Assembly: GCA_002506105.1 (NCBI GenBank)
Contig: DAWU01000058.1
Coordinates: 1-61,589, forward strand
Origin: Methanolinea sp. UBA275
Lineage (GTDB): Archaea > Halobacteriota > Methanomicrobia > Methanomicrobiales > Methanospirillaceae
Length of the DNA: 61,589 bases
Direction of reading: 5' to 3'
In this document: positions 15,942 to 24,073 of the stretch, one piece after another
How positions within the stretch are numbered: position 1 is the first letter of the stretch
Layout of the letters: every line of letters begins with the position of its first letter
Notes under the pieces: model-generated
Told to the model about the DNA's origin: nothing
The model's database searches: none
The model's input: the letters and a program-made list of their open reading frames with translations, nothing else
Program-made: the position numbers and the translations under genes

Positions 15942-16628
15942 TCAGGATCTCCTGGATACCAGGAGGAAGCCTGCGACTGCAATGCTAAATACTATGATTC
16001 CAAGGGAGAGTGGGGACTTTGTCGGTACTGGCGTGGGTGCGGGATTCAGTGTTGCATAGAGATCCACGGTCTGTCCCTTTGCAGGGTACCCGGTTACAGG
16101 TGACGTAAACGGCAGGTATCCTTCTTTCGTGACGGTGTAGGTGCTGTATGGTGTTCCGGTTGTATACACCTGCACGCTCAGGATGCCGTTTGTGATGACG
16201 CCCTGGTATGTGTTGTCGAACATGACAGTAGCGCCGTCAACATTTGAGTGCACGGTATACCACCCGATATCGCCCCCGATCACGGGTGCCTGGGTTGGCT
16301 GCGCCGGGTTGAGCGTGGCATAGAGATCGAACGTCTCCCCTTTTCCGGGCACTCCGTCGATAGAATCACTGAATGTGGTATACCCGTCCTTTGTTACGGT
16401 ATAACTTTTATACGGTGTTCCGGTCGTATACGCTTCCACATACAGGACACCTCCCTGGATTTCACCCTTGGGCTGGCCGTCGAAGTACACTGTTGCGCCA
16501 TCGACATTGCAATGAACTGCGTACCAGGCACGATCACCGCCAATGACCGGCTGAGCCCCTGCAGGGATGATCCCGATGAAGAATCCTGCGATCAGGCAGA
16601 GTAAAAGAACGTTTCGTGAGATTGACAT
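15942..16628 (-). CDS. secreted PEGA-repeat surface protein
   Basis: 228 residues from ATG 16628, set by an AAGGAGG site 8 nt upstream; the longer frame from 16685 lacks one. A signal peptide (about 1-26) is followed by two near-identical repeats of about 85 residues, each starting PVIGGD and containing VDGATV and YTVTK(D/E)GY, like PEGA-type beta domains. A Pro/Thr linker leads to a single C-terminal membrane helix (SLGIIVFSIAVAGFLLVSRR) with a basic tail. The protein is probably anchored to the cell surface. Its function is unknown. Confidence 0.8.
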   Translation of the reverse strand: MSISRNVLLLCLIAGFFIGIIPAGAQPVIGGDRAWYAVHCNVDGATVYFDGQPKGEIQGGVLYVEAYTTGTPYKSYTVTKDGYTTFSDSIDGVPGKGETFDLYATLNPAQPTQAPVIGGDIGWYTVHSNVDGATVMFDNTYQGVITNGILSVQVYTTGTPYSTYTVTKEGYLPFTSPVTGYPAKGQTVDLYATLNPAPTPVPTKSPLSLGIIVFSIAVAGFLLVSRRS

Positions 16629-16704
16629 ACCTAACCTCCTTATGAGGGATGATGTTCTCACATCCGTGATGATAATACCTCCCATCGAGAACCTGCATTA
16701 GACC

Positions 16705-16713
16705 TTTTATAAG
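16705..16713 (-). promoter_or_regulatory. TATA box of the PEGA gene
   Basis: CTTATAAAA on the minus strand, about 80 nt before ATG 16628. It would give a leader of roughly 55 nt that contains the strong AAGGAGG site. Confidence 0.5.
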
Positions 16714-16936
16714 TAATCAGGCTCCATTTTGAGCCCCAAAAGAACTAAAGTCTTATTATTTTCCGGATATTTAATAGTGTCCTTATGCACGTGAAGGCTC
16801 CAGAATGCGCTTTGTGCGCATCCCTCATGATAAGATCCTACATACGGCCCACGATGCCAGACCATAAACAGCGGCTAGCTCCTGTTGGCTGGTGGTGTCC
16901 GATCTGCTGCAGCTTCAAGAATGACGAATAAAATCT

Positions 16937-16968
16937 GTAAGGGTAAAGGAATCTCCTTTCACCCTTAC
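16937..16968 (-). terminator. long hairpin terminator after the 30-aa membrane peptide
   Basis: A 14-bp stem: GTAAGGGT pairs with ACCCTTAC and AAAGGA with TCCTTT, with one bulged base and a 3-nt loop. On the minus strand it is followed by ATTTTATT. It begins 13 nt after the stop of the small gene at 16982 and looks like its transcription end. The 16714-16936 stretch beyond it shows no gene. Confidence 0.65.
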
Positions 16969-16981
16969 ATACTCAACTGCC

Positions 16982-17074
16982 TTACCTAAACATCTTTAAG
17001 ATGACCGCTGCGCATGCTGCGATGATGACGGCAATAATACATGCGATCAATATCTTAGATATGATTTCAGCCAT
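16982..17074 (-). CDS. 30-aa single-span membrane peptide
   Basis: A 30-residue frame from ATG 17074 to TAA 16982-16984. It is nearly all one hydrophobic helix (ISKILIACIIAVIIAACAA) with a short acidic N-terminus (MAE) and a basic C-terminal tail (LKMFR), with two cysteines. A very strong GGAGGGAGGT ribosome-binding site lies about 8 nt upstream. It sits alone between a structured leader and a terminator, so it seems to be a dedicated short transcript. Function unknown; small regulatory membrane subunit or toxin-like peptide are possibilities. Confidence 0.62.
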   Translation of the reverse strand: MAEIISKILIACIIAVIIAACAAVILKMFR

Positions 17075-17453
17075 TTCATGACCTCCCTCCTTTAGTGCAG
17101 AAAAATCATAGGAAAGTAAGCCAAAATTCGAAGGGCGCTTAGAAGCTATTATTACCCCGAAGTGCCACAACTACATTTGGTTGTTGTTCAACTGTATTTC
17201 CTACCGGGTGACAGCCCGATAGGAAACCTTTCCTGACAGATTTACTGCCTAGATAAACCTTGTACTTCCGTGAAAAAATATTTGTTGATCTGCCCGCAAT
17301 TACCCGTCTAGAATGGCGACATTTTCAGGAAAAACATCATAATTTTTCTTGGGATTGTACGTAATGATAAGGTTCAGATGAGATGTGCTGATAGGAATCA
17401 GGTGCTTTCATGTGAGGAGAATGCCATCTGATAATCACGAATCCTGATGTGCA
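17075..17453. other. intergenic region between the membrane peptide and dtdA
   Basis: About 380 bases of divergent spacer. It holds the ribosome-binding site and leader of the small peptide, a 12-bp hairpin at 17197-17226, a minus-strand TATA-like AGGTTTATCT at 17251-17260, and A/T-rich blocks toward dtdA (AAAAAATATTTG near 17273-17284). No further gene is seen. Confidence 0.5.
17197..17226 (-). promoter_or_regulatory. leader hairpin of the membrane-peptide transcript
   Basis: TTTCCTATCGGG pairs with CCCGGTAGGAAA around a 6-nt loop on the minus strand. The one imperfect pair is a G-U wobble in minus-strand RNA but an A-C mismatch in plus-strand RNA, which supports function in the minus transcript. 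A TATA-like box at 17251-17260 would start RNA at about 17229, just before the hairpin. Confidence 0.5.
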
Positions 17454-18767
17454 ATGAAGATATCACTGGTTAGTTCCCGGCAGGATCCGGGCGGGTCAAC
17501 GATACACGGCGCCCTCCTCGGGTTCCTTTCCAAACCCCATCAACCCTATGCTCTCGAGAAGCACGAACTTTCTCACTGCCATGTCAGGGACCGCCTGATC
17601 TACCAGGACAATATCGACCGGGAGCTGGATTCAGATCTCATCATCTTCCTCTCCCGGCATTCATCAGTGAATCCCGTCCCGGTCCTGACCGTACATGTGA
17701 CGGGGAACATCACGACTGCGGACTTTGGGGGAAGCGAACGCGTGCTTGCTTTTGCCGCTCCCAGTTGGATGCACGCGATTCTCAGGGGTCTTCATGCACA
17801 CAGGCCGGAGGGATACCGTGTTGCGTATGAGGTCACCCACCACGGGCCGTCGGATCTTGCCACTCCCTCGCTCTTTGTAGAGGTGGGCAGCACCGAAAAA
17901 GAGTGGCGGGATGAGGCGGCAGCAATCGCGGTTGCACAAAGCGTGCTCACTGCCGATTCTGACAGGAGCATACCCCTGATAGGATTCGGGGGAACGCACT
18001 ATGCTGCCCGGCAGACCCACATCTCCCTGAACAGCCGGGGTGCATTCGGGCATATTGCCCATTCAAGAGAGGTGCCATCACTTGATACCGGCATGATCAG
18101 GCAGATGCAGGAGAAGACCGGTGCCGTCGCAGCGTATGTTGACAGGAAAGCCATCCCCGGAAAAGACCTTGCGAACCTTGATGCACTGATCAGGAGCTGC
18201 AACCTGCCAGTTCTGTCGGAAGGGGACCTGATACACTTCGGGGACCTCTCGTGGAACACATACCAGGCTATCCTGTCCCTTGCAGACCAGATCCTGCCGG
18301 GATGCAGGGTCGCGATGCATGGCCAGTGTCCCGACGGGAAGCCTGTCCGGACAGACCTTGATCAGGTGCTTTTGGAGGAGGCATTGAGATGCAATACCAG
18401 GGAGTTCCTTGAAGGGCTTGACACCATACCGCTGGCCCGCCTCTCAACAGGGAAAAAGCCTATTTGGCCTTCTTTCATCACCATCGAAGAGATTCATCGA
18501 ATTGTACTGCATGATTTAATAAGCTTATGCGTAAACATCATACGTAGAGGGGAAAGTACGTTCGTTGTGGGTGACCACCTGACCATCAACAGGCGCAGAT
18601 TTGACCCCGAAAGGGCCCGGGATCTTGGACTTCCTCCAGGACCCCTGTACAGTCAGCTGAAGAATGGCTCTACCGTGTGCATCGGTGACCTGGAGATCAC
18701 CCCTGAGATGGTCCAGACTAGCAGCGAAACAACAATCCACATTCCGGGACTGGAGAAGTATCTATGA
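17454..18767 (+). CDS. dtdA: D-aminoacyl-tRNA deacylase (archaeal type, DtdA)
   Basis: 437 residues. The first 270 match archaeal/plant DtdA (GEK1 family), which removes D-amino acids from mischarged tRNA. Motifs are the N-terminal SSRQDPGGSTI, TVHVTGN, YEVTHHGPSDL and GFGGTHYAARQT with likely zinc-binding histidines. About 165 further residues follow, with TPEMVQ-like ending, longer than the short family members; such an extension is common in Methanomicrobiales as far as I recall. The stop overlaps the ftsZ start by 4 nt. Confidence 0.88.
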   Translation: MKISLVSSRQDPGGSTIHGALLGFLSKPHQPYALEKHELSHCHVRDRLIYQDNIDRELDSDLIIFLSRHSSVNPVPVLTVHVTGNITTADFGGSERVLAFAAPSWMHAILRGLHAHRPEGYRVAYEVTHHGPSDLATPSLFVEVGSTEKEWRDEAAAIAVAQSVLTADSDRSIPLIGFGGTHYAARQTHISLNSRGAFGHIAHSREVPSLDTGMIRQMQEKTGAVAAYVDRKAIPGKDLANLDALIRSCNLPVLSEGDLIHFGDLSWNTYQAILSLADQILPGCRVAMHGQCPDGKPVRTDLDQVLLEEALRCNTREFLEGLDTIPLARLSTGKKPIWPSFITIEEIHRIVLHDLISLCVNIIRRGESTFVVGDHLTINRRRFDPERARDLGLPPGPLYSQLKNGSTVCIGDLEITPEMVQTSSETTIHIPGLEKYL

Positions 18768-19855
18768 GGTCGATCGTTGAAGAAGCGCTGACCCGGGTGA
18801 GGGACGACTCACCGGAAAACATGAAGAATCCCGAGGATCTTGACCAGATTCTCAATGAGTTAAAGACGGAGATCGCCGTGATAGGATGCGGGGGCAGCGG
18901 CTCCAATACCATCACCCGTATGAAGGAGGAAGGAATCCACGGAGCACGCCTCGTGGCAATCAACACCGATGCCCAGCACCTCTCCCGGACTGTTGCAGAT
19001 ACCAGGATCCTCATCGGAAGGCAGAGGACACGCGGCCTCGGGGCGGGATCCATACCCCAGATCGGCGAAGAGGCAGCCCTTGAGAATGAGGAGGAGATCA
19101 AAAAGGCAGTCAGCGGGTGCGACATGGTCTTTATCACTGTCGGCCTTGGCGGAGGGACAGGAACGGGTGCTGCACCGATCGTTGCGAAGTCAGCCCGTGA
19201 TGAAGGTGCACTTACCATCGGCGTGGTGACCCTTCCCTTTACTGCCGAGGGTGTGATCCGCATGGAAAATGCCGAGGCCGGGCTTGAGCGGCTTCGGGAT
19301 GTGGCAGATACGGTCATCGTCGTCCCGAATGATCGTCTCCTCGAGGTTGTCCCAAAGCTCCCCCTGTACGCCGCATTCAAGGTTGCTGACGAGGTCCTCA
19401 TGAGGGCAGTCAAGGGCATCACCGAACTGATTACCCTTCCCGGGCTCGTCAACCTGGACTTCGCAGATGTCCGCACTGTCATGGAGCGTGGGGGTGTTGC
19501 GATGATTGGGGTAGGCGAGAGTGAGAGCGAGGAGAAGGCCGCTGATTCCGTCAAGAAAGCCATACGCTCTCCGCTCCTCGATGTGGATATCTCGGGAGCG
19601 AATGCGGCCCTCGTCAACGTGATAGGAGGGCCGGACATGACCATGGAGGAGGCCGAGGGCGTGCTCCAGGAGGTCTACAACCGTATCGCACCTGATGCGC
19701 GGATCATCTGGGGAGCCCAGATCGACCCCAATATGCAGAATAAAATGCGCACGATGCTGGTGGTGACAGGGGTACGGTCGCCACAAATATATGGTAGGAA
19801 CGAAAAAATTACCCCAAAAGTTCAGAAGCAATTTGAGATAGACTTTTTGAAGTGA
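18764..19855 (+). CDS. ftsZ: cell division protein FtsZ
   Basis: 363 residues, tubulin-like GTPase that forms the division ring. The GTP-binding GGGTGTG motif is at 139-145, preceded by GCGGSGSNT at 42-49. The T7 loop appears as NLDFADVRTVM. The C-terminus ends in a basic stretch (KITPKVQKQFEIDFLK). It is the first of the division and secretion/translation genes that follow; ATG 18764 overlaps dtdA. Confidence 0.97.
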   Translation: MRSIVEEALTRVRDDSPENMKNPEDLDQILNELKTEIAVIGCGGSGSNTITRMKEEGIHGARLVAINTDAQHLSRTVADTRILIGRQRTRGLGAGSIPQIGEEAALENEEEIKKAVSGCDMVFITVGLGGGTGTGAAPIVAKSARDEGALTIGVVTLPFTAEGVIRMENAEAGLERLRDVADTVIVVPNDRLLEVVPKLPLYAAFKVADEVLMRAVKGITELITLPGLVNLDFADVRTVMERGGVAMIGVGESESEEKAADSVKKAIRSPLLDVDISGANAALVNVIGGPDMTMEEAEGVLQEVYNRIAPDARIIWGAQIDPNMQNKMRTMLVVTGVRSPQIYGRNEKITPKVQKQFEIDFLK

Positions 19856-19860
19856 GTTCC

Positions 19861-20055
19861 ATGGAAATTGCCAAACCGGATGTGAAATTCAATATCAACG
19901 AGGAGCTTTTCAGGAAATACTGGAGGATCCTCAAACTTGCAAGGACTCCGAAACGCGAGGAGTTCCAGAAAATTGCGCTGGTAGCTGCAGCAGGCGTACT
20001 CATCGTGGGCCTGATCGGATTTATCATATACGAGCTGATGCTCCTTCTCCCATGA
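19861..20055 (+). CDS. secE: protein translocase subunit SecE (Sec61 gamma)
   Basis: 64 residues: an amphipathic N-terminal helix (FRKYWRILKLARTPKREEF) and one C-terminal membrane helix (ALVAAAGVLIVGLIGFIIY). This is the small gamma subunit of the SecYE translocon. A GTG at 19852 overlaps the ftsZ stop and would add three residues; either start is possible. The stop overlaps the next gene by 4 nt. The secE-spt5-ribosomal order is a classic archaeal arrangement. Confidence 0.92.
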   Translation: MEIAKPDVKFNINEELFRKYWRILKLARTPKREEFQKIALVAAAGVLIVGLIGFIIYELMLLLP

Positions 20056-20534
20056 TGGATATGGAAGTGCAACCCAACCGCATTTTTGCCATCAAGACTA
20101 CCTCAAAGCAGGAACGGACGGTTGCGGATAATATCAAGAAGGCCATCGAGACGGGAGCAACCGACATCCAGGTCGTCGCCATTATTGTCCCGGATGAACT
20201 GAAGGGCTATGTCCTTGTCGAGACCCCTGAGAGCCTGCCACGCATCGAGCAGCTGGTGGAGAAGGTAGCCCATGCGCGCACGGTAATCAGGGGAGAGACT
20301 TCCCTCTCGGAAGTGGGGCACTTCCTCGTGCCCAAACCGATCGTGAGCGGTATCTCTGAGGGGACTATTGTCGAGATGATAGCAGGACCCTTCAAGGGAG
20401 AAAAAGCCGTCGTGAAGCGGATTGACACGGGCAAGGAAGAGATCACGGTCGAGCTGTACGAGAGCGTGCTGCCCATCCCCATCACGGTCAGGGGAGACAA
20501 TGTCCGGGTCGTCGACAAGGGAGAAGGGAAGTAA
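20052..20534 (+). CDS. spt5: transcription elongation factor Spt5
   Basis: 160 residues with an N-terminal NGN domain (FAIKTTSKQERTVADNI) and a C-terminal KOW domain (EMIAGPFKGEKAVVKRID). It clamps RNA polymerase together with Spt4 to raise processivity and couples to ribosomes in archaea. ATG 20052 overlaps the secE stop. Two ATGs lie in a row, so the true start may be 20055 or 20061. Confidence 0.96.
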   Translation: MMDMEVQPNRIFAIKTTSKQERTVADNIKKAIETGATDIQVVAIIVPDELKGYVLVETPESLPRIEQLVEKVAHARTVIRGETSLSEVGHFLVPKPIVSGISEGTIVEMIAGPFKGEKAVVKRIDTGKEEITVELYESVLPIPITVRGDNVRVVDKGEGK

Positions 20535-20587
20535 TCCCATCCTTCCCTCCATCATTCTGGTATACCTTTAAGTCAGCCAGAGTCAAC

Positions 20588-20596
20588 CTTATTTAC
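20588..20596 (+). promoter_or_regulatory. possible promoter of the rpl11 operon
   Basis: CTTATTTAC lies about 45 nt before the rpl11 start in the 100-nt gap after spt5. It would place RNA start near 20619. The gap itself suggests a separate transcription start for the four ribosomal genes, though read-through from spt5 is possible. Confidence 0.35.
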
Positions 20597-20637
20597 CCAC
20601 GCTGAGTCCCGTTCCGGGACAGCATGGTGATACAGCT

Positions 20638-21114
20638 ATGGCAGAAGTGGTCGAGGTATTAGTACCTGGAGGCAAGGCAACCGCAGGTCCACCCCTGGGT
20701 CCAGCCCTGGGACCTCTCGGCATCAACGTGAAGGCAGTCGTTGACGAGATCAACCAGAAGACCGGCAGCTTCAACGGCATGCAGGTCCCTGTGAGGGTCG
20801 AAGTCGATGACAAGAGAAACTTCACGGTGAGCGTGGGAATTCCACCCACAACCGCCCTCATCAAGAAGGAGGTCGGGGTCGAGAAGGGATCTCCGGAACC
20901 CAACACCAAGAATGTTGGAGACCTGCCTATCGAGGCCGCTGTCAGGATTGCCCGTATGAAGGCAGGTGACATGCTCTCCTATGACCTCAAGCATGGGGTC
21001 AAGGAAGTGATAGGCACCTGCGTGAGTATGGGTATCACCGTCGATGGAAAGAGGCCCAAGGAGGCACTCTCCGCAATCGACGCTGGAACCTACGACACGC
21101 TCCTCGTGGAATAG
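20638..21114 (+). CDS. rpl11: ribosomal protein uL11
   Basis: 158 residues of large-subunit protein L11, part of the GTPase-associated centre. The N-terminus has the typical VPGGKATAGPPLGPALGPLG loop, and the rRNA-binding C-domain contains GDMLSYDLKHGVKEVIGTC. It heads the L11-L1-L10-L12 cluster. Confidence 0.98.
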   Translation: MAEVVEVLVPGGKATAGPPLGPALGPLGINVKAVVDEINQKTGSFNGMQVPVRVEVDDKRNFTVSVGIPPTTALIKKEVGVEKGSPEPNTKNVGDLPIEAAVRIARMKAGDMLSYDLKHGVKEVIGTCVSMGITVDGKRPKEALSAIDAGTYDTLLVE

Positions 21115-21166
21115 ACGAGAGAGAACCATAGAAGATCAGTATGGTCGCGAACTATGGAGGAAATAG

Positions 21167-21811
21167 ATGGTTGAAAGGGCAAAGATTATTGATGCCGTAA
21201 AGACGGCTATCGAAAAAGCGCCTGAAAGGAAATTCTCTGAGAGCGTAGATATTACCGTCAATCTCAAGAATATCGACATGGCGCAGCCCAAAAATCGTAT
21301 TGATGAGACGATACTCCTTCCCCATGGTATTGGTAAAAAGGTCGGCATCGCCGTCCTTGGCAAGGGCGATATTATCACCCAGGCCAGGGAAGCCGGCGTT
21401 GACCTGGTCATCGGACCTGAAGAAATCGAGAGGCTGGGCGGGGCTCCAAGGGAAGCCCGGACTGTTGCCAGCACGTACCGTTTCTTCCTCGCCGAGACCA
21501 GTGTGATGCCCCAGGTAGGTCGTTTCCTTGGTCCACGTCTGGGACCAAGAGGCCGCATGCCTACCCCGATACAGTCAGGGACGGATATCAAACCCATGGT
21601 GGAACGTCTCCGGAATTCGGTGAAGATACGCACGAAGGACAGGAAAACGTTCCACGTGAAAGTGGGATCCACCGGGATGCCCCCCGAGCAGATCGCCGAG
21701 AATATCGATGTCGTGCTGCGAAGGGTCGAATCCGTCCTGGAACAGGGCTCCATGAACATCAGGTCTGTCTTCGTGAAGACCACCATGGGGCCGGCGCAGA
21801 GGCTGGTGTAA
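21167..21811 (+). CDS. rpl1: ribosomal protein uL1
   Basis: 214 residues of L1, which binds the L1 stalk of 23S rRNA and controls exit of deacylated tRNA. Motifs include LPHGIGKKVGIAV and RFLGPRLGPRGRMPTP. In methanogens L1 also represses its own operon by binding its mRNA just downstream of the start codon; a matching hairpin lies at 21191-21212. ATG 21167 follows a GGAGG site (21153-21157). Confidence 0.98.
   Translation: MVERAKIIDAVKTAIEKAPERKFSESVDITVNLKNIDMAQPKNRIDETILLPHGIGKKVGIAVLGKGDIITQAREAGVDLVIGPEEIERLGGAPREARTVASTYRFFLAETSVMPQVGRFLGPRLGPRGRMPTPIQSGTDIKPMVERLRNSVKIRTKDRKTFHVKVGSTGMPPEQIAENIDVVLRRVESVLEQGSMNIRSVFVKTTMGPAQRLV
21191..21212 (+). promoter_or_regulatory. probable L1 autoregulatory mRNA hairpin
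   Basis: Inside rpl1, 24 nt after the ATG, GATGCCGT and ACGGCTATC pair around an AAAG loop: a 5-bp upper stem, a bulged T, then a 3-bp lower stem. Methanococcus L1 is known to bind a hairpin about 30 nt into its own gene that mimics its rRNA site. Position and bulged shape match; binding is inferred. Confidence 0.55.
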
Positions 21812-22666
21812 ATGGCACTGTATACTCATCACCTTCCCGCATGGAAGAGGAGAGAAGTCGAGGATATCAAGTCCGACGCAGGGAAATACTCGCTCGTGGG
21901 CCTGGTTGACATGTACGGTATCCCCGCCAGCCAGTTACAGCAGATCCGCCGGAACCTGAAGTCCACCGCAAAGATCAAGATGACCCGGAACACCCTCATC
22001 CGTCATGCATTTGACGAGATGGGCGGTTCGCACGCGGAACTCGCCGGGCATATCTCCGGGCATTCGGCGCTTATCTTCACGAACGATAATCCGTTCAGGC
22101 TCTACAAGGCACTGGAGAAGACCAAGACCAAGATGGCTGCAAAGCCCGGTGAAAAAGCCCCCGATGACATCGTAGTCGAGAAAGGGCCGACGAGTTTCAA
22201 GCCGGGCCCAATCGTTGGAGAACTGCAACAGGCAGGGATCCCCGCCGCTATCGAGGCCGGAAAGGTCAAGATCCGGGAGACACGAACCGTCGTAAAGAAG
22301 GGAGAGACCATCAGCCCGAAACTTGCTGATGTCCTTTCCAAGCTTGATATCAAGCCTATGGATGTCGGCCTCTTATTGCAGGCTGCACTCTTCGAAGGTG
22401 ACGTGTATGAGCCGTCTGTTCTTGCAATCGACGAGGACCTGATATACAGCCAGATGACCCTGGCAGCATCGCAGGCCTTCAACCTCTCGGTCAACGCGGT
22501 GATATTCACGAAGGATACCGCAGCGCCGCTGGTCGAGAAAGCTGCAAGGGAAGCCCGCGGACTTGCAATTGAAGCCGATGTCTATGCAAAAGACGTCATT
22601 GATGCGATTATTGGAAAAGCCTATCGAGAAAGTTACACCCTCCAGAGCATGGTTGGGGGTAAATAA
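21812..22666 (+). CDS. rpl10: ribosomal protein uL10 (P0)
   Basis: 284 residues. L10 anchors the L12 dimers to the ribosome stalk. The N-terminal rRNA-binding part has KMTRNTLIRHAF, and the insert domain SFKPGPIVGELQQAGIPAAIEAGKV-type segment (22192 onward) is typical of archaeal P0. The C-terminus is shorter than in many archaea, ending soon after the spine helices without a long charged tail. ATG immediately follows the rpl1 stop. Confidence 0.97.
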   Translation: MALYTHHLPAWKRREVEDIKSDAGKYSLVGLVDMYGIPASQLQQIRRNLKSTAKIKMTRNTLIRHAFDEMGGSHAELAGHISGHSALIFTNDNPFRLYKALEKTKTKMAAKPGEKAPDDIVVEKGPTSFKPGPIVGELQQAGIPAAIEAGKVKIRETRTVVKKGETISPKLADVLSKLDIKPMDVGLLLQAALFEGDVYEPSVLAIDEDLIYSQMTLAASQAFNLSVNAVIFTKDTAAPLVEKAAREARGLAIEADVYAKDVIDAIIGKAYRESYTLQSMVGGK

Positions 22667-22692
22667 GAGACACGAAAAACGAGGTAATTGAG

Positions 22693-23007
22693 ATGGAGTA
22701 TATCTATGCTGCCCTTCTCCTGCACAAGGCAGGCAAAGGGGTCAAGGAAGAGAACGTAAAAGCAGTCCTGACTGCTGCTGGTATCGCCGTTGATGAAGCC
22801 CGCATAAAGGCCATGGTTGCAGCCCTCGAAGGTATCAACATCGAGGACGCAATCAGCAAGGCAGCAGCAGCTCCTGTTGCGGTTGCCGCTGCCGCTGCCC
22901 CTGCAGGAGCAGCCCCGGCAGCTGCTGCTGCTGCAGAGCCGAGCGCTGAAGAAAAGAAGGAAGAGGAAGAGAGCGGCATGGCAGGGCTCGGTGCCCTGTT
23001 CGGCTGA
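22693..23007 (+). CDS. rpl12: ribosomal protein P1/L12
   Basis: 104 residues of the archaeal acidic stalk protein. The N-terminal dimerisation helices start MEYIYAALLLHKAG, followed by an Ala-rich hinge and the conserved acidic end ESGMAGLGALFG that recruits translation factors. A T-rich run at 23018-23027 after the stop may terminate the operon. Confidence 0.97.
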   Translation: MEYIYAALLLHKAGKGVKEENVKAVLTAAGIAVDEARIKAMVAALEGINIEDAISKAAAAPVAVAAAAAPAGAAPAAAAAAEPSAEEKKEEEESGMAGLGALFG

Positions 23008-23101
23008 TTCCAACCCCTTTTCTCTCCTGTTTGAATGTTCGATACACCCTGTACATGTATTCCAGATCTTTTCTCCGGCTTCTCCGCGTGGAGATTCTGA
23101 A

Positions 23102-23632
23102 CTATTCAACTGTCTGGAGATTTTCCTGGCATGTGGGGCAGAACCATCGTTTCTGCCGGCTCATATCGTCGAGGAGGAGAGGGTTGAACATGATGCATTC
23201 GGCATTCTGGCAATGTGCAAGGCCCAGCAGGTGACCCACTTCGTGGGCTGACTCCTTCACCAGGCGATCAAGGAGATCTTCATCACAGGACGCCTTCCCG
23301 TAAAATTCACTGTCCATCCTGGCAGTGGACACGACGGCGTTCCCGGTCGTGCGCCGGGCAAGTCCGAAGAGATATTCATCGCACGACCGGCAGAGATCGT
23401 CCGATACGACGAGGAGAATCAGGTCTTTTTCTCCAGAACGTTTTTTATAAAGGTCCAGGGAGTCGAGAAGAACAGTTGCATTGGTCTGCTTTCTGGAAGG
23501 GATAAAGCCGCTCACGACAACAGGGCTTTCACATACGCGGGACCGGATCGGAAGAAGCGGGTTGAGATCCCTCAAAAAGGCTGATTGTATCCCCGAAGGG
23601 GCCGCTTCATCCCAAAAGATAAGCAGGTCCAT
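23102..23632 (-). CDS. amzA: archaemetzincin (zinc metallopeptidase)
   Basis: 176 residues. The zinc-binding signature HEVGHLLGLAHC is at 130-141 (H130, H134, H140) and is followed by the extra cysteines C146 and the FCPTC pair that mark archaemetzincins and bind a second zinc. The methionine of the Met-turn region lies in CIMFNP. Aminopeptidase activity is known for some members; the substrate here is unknown. Its ATG lies only 18 bases from the divergent UPF0146 start. Confidence 0.92.
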   Translation of the reverse strand: MDLLIFWDEAAPSGIQSAFLRDLNPLLPIRSRVCESPVVVSGFIPSRKQTNATVLLDSLDLYKKRSGEKDLILLVVSDDLCRSCDEYLFGLARRTTGNAVVSTARMDSEFYGKASCDEDLLDRLVKESAHEVGHLLGLAHCQNAECIMFNPLLLDDMSRQKRWFCPTCQENLQTVE

Positions 23633-23650
23633 CTCTCACTATATCTTGGG

Positions 23651-24073
23651 ATGGCGGGGCTTAAACGTATTGAGCGGTGTATTGCTGAATATATCATAGG
23701 AAATTACGGGAACGTAGCAGAAATCGGCGTTGGCGAGAATCTGGACGCGGCGGTTCTCATCAGGGATGCCGGCATCCCGGTCTTCTGCACCGATTTGCGG
23801 AACCTGCCACCAGTACCAGGGCTGAAGATCGTAAAGGATGACATCTTCTCTCCTGACATCTCCCTCTACAGGCGTGTGGATCTCATGTATTCAATCCGAC
23901 CGCACGAGGAGATGATCCCCCCCCTGATCCGGGTGGCAAAGGAGGTTGATTGTGACCTGCTCGTATACCATCTTGGCTTTGAATGCTGCGGAGACGGGGG
24001 TGAGCTGATAGAGTGCGGCGTTGTCCTGCACCGCTATCACCGGGGTCAGAACCCTTCAAAGAGTGTCTTCTGA
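23651..24073 (+). CDS. UPF0146 family protein
   Basis: 140 residues from ATG 23651. It looks like a small Rossmann/methyltransferase-type fold without the full SAM motif: EIGVGENLDAAVLI, then FCTDLRNLPP and VDLMYSIRPHEEMIPPLI, matching archaeal UPF0146. Function is unknown. The upstream extension to 23585 lies antisense to amzA and is unlikely to be translated. The end overlaps the convergent rfcL by 28 nt. Confidence 0.85.
   Translation: MAGLKRIERCIAEYIIGNYGNVAEIGVGENLDAAVLIRDAGIPVFCTDLRNLPPVPGLKIVKDDIFSPDISLYRRVDLMYSIRPHEEMIPPLIRVAKEVDCDLLVYHLGFECCGDGGELIECGVVLHRYHRGQNPSKSVF

Noticed and set aside
22861..22940. GCA/GCT repeats in rpl12 as a microsatellite
   Set aside because: They encode the normal Ala-rich hinge of the archaeal stalk protein.
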